64,000 nt of DNA. It comes from Lindgomyces ingoldianus. Its lineage: Eukaryota; Ascomycota; Dothideomycetes; Pleosporales; Lindgomycetaceae. Numbering within the stretch: the first letter of the stretch is position 1; each line of letters opens with the position of its first letter. A model generated the notes under the pieces. That model did no database searches, was not told where the DNA came from, and saw only the letters and a program-made list of their open reading frames with translations. The position numbers and the translations under genes are program-made. The DNA lies in assembly GCF_010093535.1 (NCBI RefSeq), contig NW_022985168.1, positions 1,390,537-1,454,536 of the forward strand, in the 5' to 3' direction. This document shows positions 56,177 to 64,000 of this stretch, piece after piece.

Positions 56177-58070
56177 ATGTCCGGCTTGTGGGTATAGAGT
56201 GTGGGATGAGAGGATATGGGGAGCTTTTAAGGGGTTCCGGTGAACATCGGACATGTAATCAACTTGAGTCTCTTATGTTGTTACGGTTAGGATAGGGTTG
56301 GCCTGCTTGGACTAGGTACCCTCTTCACAGATACTTCACGAATTATGAATCCATGCTACCTACTTCTCGACAGAATTTGAGTGGCTACTAATTTTTTTTT
56401 TTTAGGATTTGAATTGACTCTTGAAGCTTTAAGATACTCTTCAACGCCTTCCGTGCCTACTTACTCCCTTTCTAGTCTGAGATATAGTGATAAGGACTCT
56501 TTCGGCGTGTAATTAATGACCTCCAAAAGAGCAGAATACTCAATTGCAATTCACTACAGATAAATACAGTCCTCCTAGCGCCCACTTCTTAGCAAAAAGT
56601 AACTAGGCTCTCTTTATACTCCTTTTCAGCGCCTTAAATGGCCTCTTGTAGTTTTACTTGAATGGAAAGCCTTCTTTGGGAGACTTATAAGGCTTGATTG
56701 GAGGGCCTTAGGCTTCTAGTCTTGTGTCAAAGGAGCCTAATCTCCTACACAAGTAGCCGCGGAATCATCTCCCTAAGCGTGGTTTCATCATCACTGTACC
56801 TACTGTTATAAAAACTCGTCAAGTGCGTTCATGGTAGGTTAAGAGAACAGGCAGCACAATATTAAAGACTTGCCGGGCTGAATTGCAAATATTTCGCTCT
56901 CTGAGTCTGTGTCAGAGCAACTTGATAGATCACATGCATAGGCAGACCCATAAATATATCCTTGCACAGCTTGCGTCGTCTCTGCTCCCTGCTATTCTAA
57001 AATCGCCCTAGCCAGACTTTTGGTGACTTCAAGGAGCATCTGGCCCGTTTTGGGTCCTAGCTGGCTGACGTTAGAGAGATTCTGCGTTGCTAATGATGTC
57101 TGAAACTAGCCAACTATATACACAGGTATGCAAGCCTCTTACGCATAAACGATTAAGAAAGGACAGTGGCAAGAGGATTGTAGGGGAGACAAAGAGAAGG
57201 ATGTAAGGGATGTATTAAGGGAGGAGTTGGCGAGTTAGTTAGTGGCGGAGATAAGTAGAATATCTAGAAGATAAGGCTGCAGCTAGAGGTGGAGTTACTC
57301 GCGGCTTTTACACTCAATAGATTTGCTTGTTCCTAAAACATGTTGAACGGGTCTTGGGAGTTTAATAGAACAGCGGGTGCACTTTCGTGACCTTGCCGGC
57401 CTTCTTTGAGGAGATGCTGCGTCGCAATTAGTGTCCAAAACTTATAACAATATAACCCAGGCACCTTGGTCTAGAGGTTTTTCTTTTTGTGCGGCTTCTG
57501 CATTTTTGATCTTGGATCTAAAGTACAATCCCAGTCTAAAAGTCCTCCATGAAACCAGAAACAAAATATTAGGTTGTTATTCCTAGTTACAGTCATTACG
57601 GTTCCCTGCCAAACAATAGTCAGTATCCTCATGAGCCGGCTTCTTCAATTTAATAGTCCCCAGTCAACACCAAACTTAGGACATGCCTAAATTCGCAAAT
57701 CTCATCAACGGCGGCTTCGTAGCCGCCACGGAAGAAATACCCCACTAGATCGAGAAAGTGCACAGGCCAGAACTCCCACTCAACCTTTCTCAAGACGCAA
57801 GATAGGGGCATCGCTCCTATATGAGGAAGAAGTTAGAGGATTGGAGACTCCGAAGCAATAGCTCGAGTTTCTTAAACGAAGCCTCACGTTGCAGAATAGG
57901 TTTCCTTACTTTCCACGTTATGTTAAGTTATTCAAATGATTGAGTTTCATTGAGAGAATGATATCCTGAATTTAACGAGCGACTATCAATAGCACTTCAT
58001 CCTCTACCCATGATAAACATCAATAGCCGCCATCTCGGAGCCAAAATTGCCCTCAAACACACATGCTCAC
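56177..58070. other. gene-poor interval
   Basis: 1.9 kb with no open frame above about 60 codons on either strand. Includes an 11-base T run (56393-56403). No transposon ends, tRNA or protein motif recognised; many stops but composition only mildly A/T-rich, so not typical RIP DNA. Confidence 0.45.
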
Positions 58071-60252
58071 TTAAAATGGAACCTGCACAACCACCCCACT
58101 ATCTACATCGCCCGCCTCCGGCCCTGTAGGGACATCATACGGATCTGAGATCCCCGCAAATTTCATGCCAGGCGTATACACTGTGACCTGAGTTGAGTTC
58201 TGCGCTGATGGTAGAATTCCAGTGTTGAGAAAATCTTTCGTTATTTTTGTGGAGGGTTGATCGGTCACTTTGGGGCCAGAGGTTATGTTAATGATAAGGA
58301 TGGGGGGAGTGGAAGATGTACGTACGAGGAAATGAGACGTGGCCGTCACCGTGTCTAACCACTAGGACCGACTTTGGTGCTGTGTTCCAGGAGAAGGTTG
58401 CCCATTCGATTGGTGTGCTGTAAAGTTGTTAGATTGATGAAGAAGGTGGTGAGAAGGTGGAGTTATGATTTTACCTTCCATCAAAATCAGCGGTGACCAT
58501 TAGCATGGACTGATTCGTAGTTGTAGGCTCCTGCTTTGGGACTTCGAAGGGCCATGCGGAACAGTAAAGCTTGTGGGAGTAAGCAAGCTGCAACCGAAAA
58601 TGACTGTAGATAATATACTTGAATTTGCCAAACTAAAGTGAGGCCAATGCCAGAAGTGTCTTTCTAGTCAAGTAATTAGCACCTTCGCTCGTCATGGGTA
58701 TGACTTTGTCTTACCTTAAGTCCATCGTCTAAAGATTTCTGAAATTCCTCAAATGTCCTTGGATAGTCTAGCATCCCATCAGCATTTTCCTCCTAGTAAA
58801 GTCCTATATATAATTTACTGTAATCATTACAAAGCAGTGGTATAGCAACTACACCCCCAAGAGTTAGAGGCGGACTAACAAACGCACTTGCATCGCCCGC
58901 CAAGGTGCTATTTATTGCTTCCAGAATCACTGGGAAGTCAGGCGATACGATCAAAGCCGCTAGCATTCCGTTTCTGATGTCGAGATCTGTGATGTATGGA
59001 GAGCAGGTTGTGCTGTTCGCGCAGGCGGGGATGAAGTAGGGGGATTGTTTTGCTGTTTCGATTATTTGATGGAATGCCTAACAGAAGTGTTATGAATTGG
59101 CTATTAGAAATTGGGGAACGGGTGGTGGGACCGACCTTAGGGACACTGCCTTTTCCCTGGGAGTGGAAAGGACATGAAGCGTTGTTTTGGCAGTATGCAT
59201 CCGCACGAAGCATGAGTCGATTCATTCCCAATACTTGATCCTGCGCTTGGTCATAGATTGGCTACACTTATTAGTTAATCATCCGTTTTCGAGTAAGTAT
59301 TTCTGCTCACAAGTCCGTGCGGGGCCGCTGAGTCCAATACAAAATTCCCCACTCGATCAGGAAATGCTACCGCGTATTGAGCCGCTCGATGCCCACCCCT
59401 TCTTTCTATCAGACAGATGTATCTAAAGAAGATAGATACTCACTGTGAACCCCCAAGGAAATTAATCCTATCATAGCCAAGAGCTCTTCGGACGCTCTCA
59501 TAGTCTTGCACCACCTCCCTCGTCCCAACGTGTTCAACGATACCCGGTGGTGAGCTATTATCAATCCACGATTGGATAATTGTCGCAGATGCATTCTTGG
59601 CGATATCGAATTCCGTTTGATTTGTAGGGCTAAACAACTTTTAGACACCCCGAGAGGGCTAGTAATATTTGTGAGGAAGACTCACAATGGACCACTCATG
59701 CCAGCAAAAGTTTCTAACGAAACGTTCAAAGGATTCGAACTAAAAGTTCCCCTCACATCCAGAACTGTAGCTTGGCGGTTAGCGTGATTACCGGCACGGA
59801 GTATAAAAGGCGAGACCTCACCTAACAGATCGAAGTCTTCAAGCCCATCAAAAGCATGCGTCAGATTTAGCGCGACGTCCCACGCAACTACAACGCCAGC
59901 ATCACTTCCTCCTGGATTACTGAAAAAAATCTCAGTACCACCTATGATCACAAATCCAAAGAACTCACAAGAACAAAGCTCCTTTAGGATTCGCAGGTCG
60001 CACCATAGCCAGCCCAAGCGTGATCTTGTTTCCATCGCAGAAAGGCTTGGAATAATCCATCGGTACGTCGAGTCGGCCACAGTGAAGATTTGGAGGAAGA
60101 GAAGTGAGATCTATTGTTGATGCATTGAAAGTGCTGCTTGATTCCGGGACATTTTTGGAGCAATCCACCCATCTGATGGTGTTTTGGTGTGCTGGGTGAG
60201 CAGAAACTAAGATCATCCCCAAGAGCGAGACGAACGGAGTGAATGAACGCAT
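58071..60252 (-). CDS. secreted alpha/beta-hydrolase, tripeptidyl-aminopeptidase (TAP) type
   Basis: Likely extracellular serine peptidase or related hydrolase. Eleven exons: 59969-60252, 59822-59919, 59686-59764, 59444-59629, 59311-59401, 59136-59261, 58880-59077, 58715-58792, 58475-58632, 58326-58417, 58071-58267. Every phase closes to 1587 bp, 528 residues. Signal peptide MRSFTPFVSLLGMILVSAHP; then the oxyanion motif ALFFNPGGS, DVRGTFSSNPLNV, nucleophile Ser about 215 in LGGSQ, CSPYITD, AYSHKLYCSAWPFEVP, and the C-terminal TAP domain with acid ADFDGSTP (Asp about 430) and histidine VVRHGDGHVSF (His455 or His459). Several NxS/T glycosylation sites. The nucleophile elbow join crosses a 42-bp intron and is the least certain splice. 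Divergent from the Zn2Cys6 gene at 61159. Confidence 0.82.
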
Positions 60253-61158
60253 TTTCGAATATAAGAAAATGATTGACGGTCAAGATTTTAGAGACCTAGG
60301 CAAGCGAGAAGTTCAACTTTGCAGAAGTCTTCATATTTATGTTGTATTGTGAGATTTGCGGCTTTGAGACCTTTGATTATGGTCTACGCGCATTGGCTAT
60401 TGTCTCAGAACTATGTCAGACATAATTGCGGTGACATAGTCCCTGCAATACGAAAGGAATGAACGTCACCCAAGGAAATTCTACGGAAAGCTAGGAAAGT
60501 TGAGAACGGTTCTCGGATTCGTTCGGTTTCGCGTCATTCTGTCGTTCATGATCACATCAAATCAAATTACCGAAGCGACTCAAGTCAATAAGCAGGGAAT
60601 CCACATCCCGAACCATCGTACATGCAGTTCTAACGTTCGATTGTCTTTTTTTCATGCTGAGGCTTAGAGGAGGACGACGCAGCAAGGCTGAATGAAGATT
60701 CGGAAGCGGACGCCTGCTTTGGATCTAGGCACTTCCATTGGTCGGTTCGTATTACAAGGGTCTGTTTAAGCTTAACTGCAGCCGAAAATAGAGATCTTGG
60801 CGGTGAGCGCTTGGTCCAACTTCGTGCCGGCAATGGGGACAGAAAGCTATATGAAGTACGTTGCATGCATCCTCGTATTACATGGTGCACTTTAAGGCGG
60901 TCTTGAAATCTGCGATTAAACTATGAGCTTTATCTAGACCACAGACCGGTAGAGCTCCGTCCATCCCGTGACACTTTCATATCAACTACTTTCAGTCGAC
61001 CCAGAAGTAGGAATATTTTCAGTTACAACAGCAGAGATGCATTTGAATCGAATTGAACCATCTGATTTTAGGAAGGCTGGTAATGGTATGCGATGCCTCG
61101 GGTGTCCCCAACACTACGATGTCTCGGAGTCGAAGTGGCGCTGACAACTGCAGTTGCA
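60253..61158. promoter_or_regulatory. divergent intergenic region, TAP-like hydrolase / Zn2Cys6 regulator
   Basis: About 900 bp between the start codons of a secreted hydrolase and a transcription factor. CGG/CCG half-sites, the usual targets of zinc-cluster factors, occur singly (for example AACGGTTCTCGGATTCGTTCGG near 60505), but I see no perfect paired site. Joint control is possible and unproven. Confidence 0.35.
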
Positions 61159-62914
61159 ATGAATATAAGCCAGCCAGCAGACGGAAGGATGATCAGTGAG
61201 TCGAATTCGAGTGTCTCGCCAAATCTTCCTCGAGACATGGTGTCGAAGTTCCGAAAAGGGGCACCCAAAACTCGAACGGGATGCATAACGTGCAAGTGAG
61301 TTTGATTTCCAGTGCTGTGAGTGGCAGGTTCGGGTTCTGATGCTTGTAAGAATCCGGCGTATTAAATGCGATGAGAAGAAGCCTTCCTGTCAGAGGTGCG
61401 TGTCCACAGGGAGAAAATGCGATGGGTATAATCCGCCCAAGGAACCCACACCCAGGAAGACCAAGCGGCTGAAAAAGTCAGCCGTGGTTCCGGTTCCAGC
61501 GAAACAAGCCTTGTCGGCTTTAGTCACTACCTACATTCCCTCGGTTGACATCCAAGCAAGCGTGGATGAGCGTCGGAGCTTCCATTACTTTCGGTCCCGA
61601 AACCTTTCAAGCATGCCTGGTAACTTCGAACCGTATTTCTGGAATATTATTCTCCTGCAATTCAGCCATGCATTCCCCACAGTGCAGCAATCTTTAATTG
61701 CCTTGAGCGCAATATACGAGGTGCATGAAAACAATGGCCAGCTGCTAGCCAAAACGGCTTCGACGAGCGCGTACGTGCTGCAGCAGTACACCAAAGCTGT
61801 GAAAGGCCTTGTTGATTATCTCTCCTCAGAAAACCAGGATCCTCGGGTGGCTTTAGTGTCTTGCTTGATGTTTGTTTGGATTGAGTTCTTGCAGAAAAAT
61901 CTGGACTCGGGATTCCAACATTTGAACAGTGGGCTGAAGATCTTGCAATACTTGCGAAAATCGGGCCCCCGAATTATTTCTTCTGAAGGTGGCGAGTTCG
62001 ACAAAGAAGACATCTACGGATCGCTGAATCGCTCTTTCACAAGACTCAGGGTCCAAGCAGCTATCCACGGTAGTATGGCCCCTGGTGTAACCACGTCGTC
62101 GACGAGAGAAATGGAGGCCATAGGGCTGATGCCACGTTCGTTCTCAAGCATATTTGAGTCTCGAATATGTTTGGACAATGAGTACAATGCCATTTTTGGA
62201 TATATGAGAGGCCTGCGCGATCACGACAGATACTCTTCGTTTAGCGACATGGACGACGCAGTCATTGACGCTATCCAACTAACTCATCTCCGACGACTTG
62301 AGCAGTGGAAAGGGGCTACCGAAGCATTGATGGCAGGCTCAGTTGTACATCAAGACACGTCTTTGACTCCGAGTTTCATGTACCTTCACGTGTACTATAC
62401 ACTAGTAACCGTGTTACTAACGACTCTCCTCAGCGATGAAATGTCTTTTGATCAGCATATTCTCGACTTTGAGCAGATATTGACACTTTCCGAGAAACTC
62501 ATACATGAGCACCGCCGCGAAAAGCCTCCGCCATTATCCTTTGATATGGGAATTATACCACCATTATTCTTCATTGTGCTCAAATGCCGACTATTACGGC
62601 TGCGGTTGAAAGCGTTGGAGCTGCTGAGACTCGCCCCTGAGCAAGAAGGAATGTGGCTTCGGGATAGTATTCTTAAAATCTGCGAATGGAAGATCGCCAC
62701 AGAGGAAGCAGGAAGAGGTGATCTACCTTTGGATGCTCTGTTACCCGAGTCTGCCAGGATTTACCAAGAGCACATCGTGGATGAAAGACAATGCAAGGGG
62801 TCGACTGTGATGCGTCTAAAGTACAGAAAAGGACCTCCTCGCCCAGGAGACTTGGAGAGCGTGGAGTTGCCGGCTAATATGGGAATAGTGCGAGCTATGG
62901 GCAACATGCTGTGA
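61159..62914 (+). CDS. Zn2Cys6 fungal transcription factor
   Basis: Exons 61159-61295 and 61351-62914 with a 55-bp intron inside the zinc cluster, at the position common for this class; 566 residues. The cluster reads RTGCITCKIRRIKCDEKKPS then CQRCVSTGRKCDGY, six cysteines, followed by a basic linker (PRKTKRLKKS). The remainder is the helical fungal-specific regulatory domain (FHYFRSRNLSSMPGNFEPYF, IALSAIYE, VALVSCLMFVWIEFLQ, MGIIPPLFFIVLKCRLLRLR). The start is uncertain: in-frame Met codons lie at 61093, 61159 and just before VSKFRKGAPKTRTGC; the upstream one adds an unusual sequence. Relatives of this kind often sit beside metabolic or secondary-metabolite genes; here the neighbour is a secreted hydrolase. 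Confidence 0.88.
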
Positions 62915-64000
62915 ATGGGAGTAGAAAAGTCCATTGGAAGCATGAAGAACGTTGCTACCAAGTACAAACCAGGAACGGCCGTAGTGCAATAGTGCAGTGG
63001 CTGATGTTACTAGACTTTAGATATTCCAGCCGTTGCAAGAGGTTCGTACGGAGTTGGAAAATTCAATGTTTAGCATTTCCTTGCCAAACGTGAATTGCGA
63101 CGGGACTTCGGGAAGCAGCAATAGGCACAGAGTTGCCAGATTAGGAAAGAATGAATGCGACAAATGAGGACCTCACTCCAACTTCTCTGGGAATTCAACC
63201 AAGCAACAATGAGCTCAAATTCATCCCATGCAGCTTCAAGTGAGCTCAATCACCCTAACCATCATCATGATCAAGCATCAAAGACCTCAACAATATTCTA
63301 CTCCATCTCGTTGCTTGGGAACAAATACACCAGTTCAGATTCAACTTCATGATCAATCTCTCGCCCTGAGATGGTAGACGCATCTAACCCAAAGAACGAG
63401 GACTGGTTCAAGACCACCTTGGGACAAAAAAAGGACACCAAAGTTCGCGAAATCCATAGCTCGTCTGAGAAGTATGAGAATTCCAGTGGGGTCAATGAGA
63501 ATGAAAAACCTGCCAGCGGAGGTGTAACAGTAACCAAAGAGACAATGGGGGAATTATGCAACTTTGGAAACCAGGTTTCTGCATAAAGAAGAAGAGTACA
63601 GCAACACTCGCCAGCACAGCTGGTGAGGTACAACTACTAATGGAGCTGGGTGAGGTGCGTTCCCCTCCTATAAAACGAACTCCTCGTCGACCAATCCTCA
63701 AGCCACCGGAGGCATCATCTTGGAACCGCGATAACCGGTTAAAAAAAATGACTTGAGCCCATTTTGATACTCGGCCAATACCAATGACATGAGAAGGGCA
63801 GGCTCGGTTCCAGCGAGAGGTTACGACTCAGCTAACCTAGTTTCAAAAGGATAAGGGCGTGAATAAGGATGACCTAGATATAGAGGATACGGATATGCAG
63901 ATGGAAAACCAGGAGAGCCTAACAAGGGGGACAAAGTCACACGATTAGACCTCCTAAGCGACCGGGTTCGCGTCGGAGCTATCCTGTGAATACCGTTAAG
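62915..64000. other. right end of window, no supported gene
   Basis: 1.1 kb. Two short frames on the plus strand, 63371-63586 (charged, NENEKPASGG) and 63556-63756 (basic, KRTPRRPILKPPEAS), could be exons of an unrecognised gene, but no splice join makes a convincing protein. The final 150 bases are A/G-rich and lack identifiable features. Confidence 0.35.

Noticed and set aside
58071..60252. The fragmented hydrolase as a pseudogene
   Set aside because: All ten introns have GT/AG borders and close in phase to 528 residues with the catalytic motifs kept, so it is a heavily spliced gene.
42181..63990. Possible dispersed repeat: GAGGATACRGATATG and GGAAANCCAGGAGAG occur both near 42200-42330 and 63880-63920
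   Set aside because: Only two short blocks match and their spacing differs; chance similarity cannot be excluded by eye.
1..64000. tRNA, 5S rRNA or other small RNA genes
   Set aside because: Scanned by eye for GGTTCRANYCC B boxes and cloverleaf-like arms on both strands and saw none; a covariance-model search would be decisive.

Overview
The window is nuclear DNA from a filamentous ascomycete (Pezizomycotina; a leotiomycete is possible, but that is a guess). The evidence is dense protein genes with many short introns (about 42-200 bp, GTAWGT-type donors, CTAAC/CTGAC branch sites), complex I and Cut12 genes of the filamentous or fission-yeast kind, Zn2Cys6 regulators, and AT-rich islands that look mutated by RIP (repeat-induced point mutation). 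There are no operons. I rebuilt the exons by eye, requiring splice phase to close and the protein to continue; most models close exactly in frame.

Left third (1-30522): the 3' part of an importin-13/Kap122-like karyopherin; a FUN14-family mitochondrial protein divergent from the GPI-anchor gene las21/GPI7; a RIP-degraded hAT transposon with intact terminal repeats and an exact 8-bp target duplication (8422-11504); a proline-rich protein of unknown function; SKP1 divergent from the GPI mannosyltransferase gene SMP3; mitochondrial PGS1 (interrupted by a 63-N assembly gap); complex I subunit NDUFA12 with a 7-nt microexon; a gene-free stretch with a 16-bp minisatellite; a 1752-residue ABCC transporter; and an unrecognised 187-residue protein.

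Middle (30930-37600): no intact gene was recognised. It is a graveyard of sequence decay: a broken AAA-ATPase, two solo-LTR-like sequences in opposite orientation, a decayed gene of unknown family, and the 5' part of a second, different hAT-type transposase.

Right part (37650-62914): SWI5 (recombination), a YTP1-like membrane protein, RAD14/XPA (nucleotide excision repair), peptidyl-tRNA hydrolase, CUT12 (spindle pole body), GCN2 (amino-acid starvation kinase), a small Zn2Cys6 protein, and a divergent pair of an 11-exon secreted TAP-like serine hydrolase and a Zn2Cys6 transcription factor. The last kilobase has no gene I can support.

Most of the content is conserved housekeeping. Two genes of GPI-anchor mannose-side-chain and ethanolamine-phosphate decoration (las21 and SMP3) lie within about 15 kb, separated by the hAT island. 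I found no clearly new multi-gene system. The best leads are the transposon remains, the unidentified decayed gene, the microexon, and the hydrolase/regulator pair.
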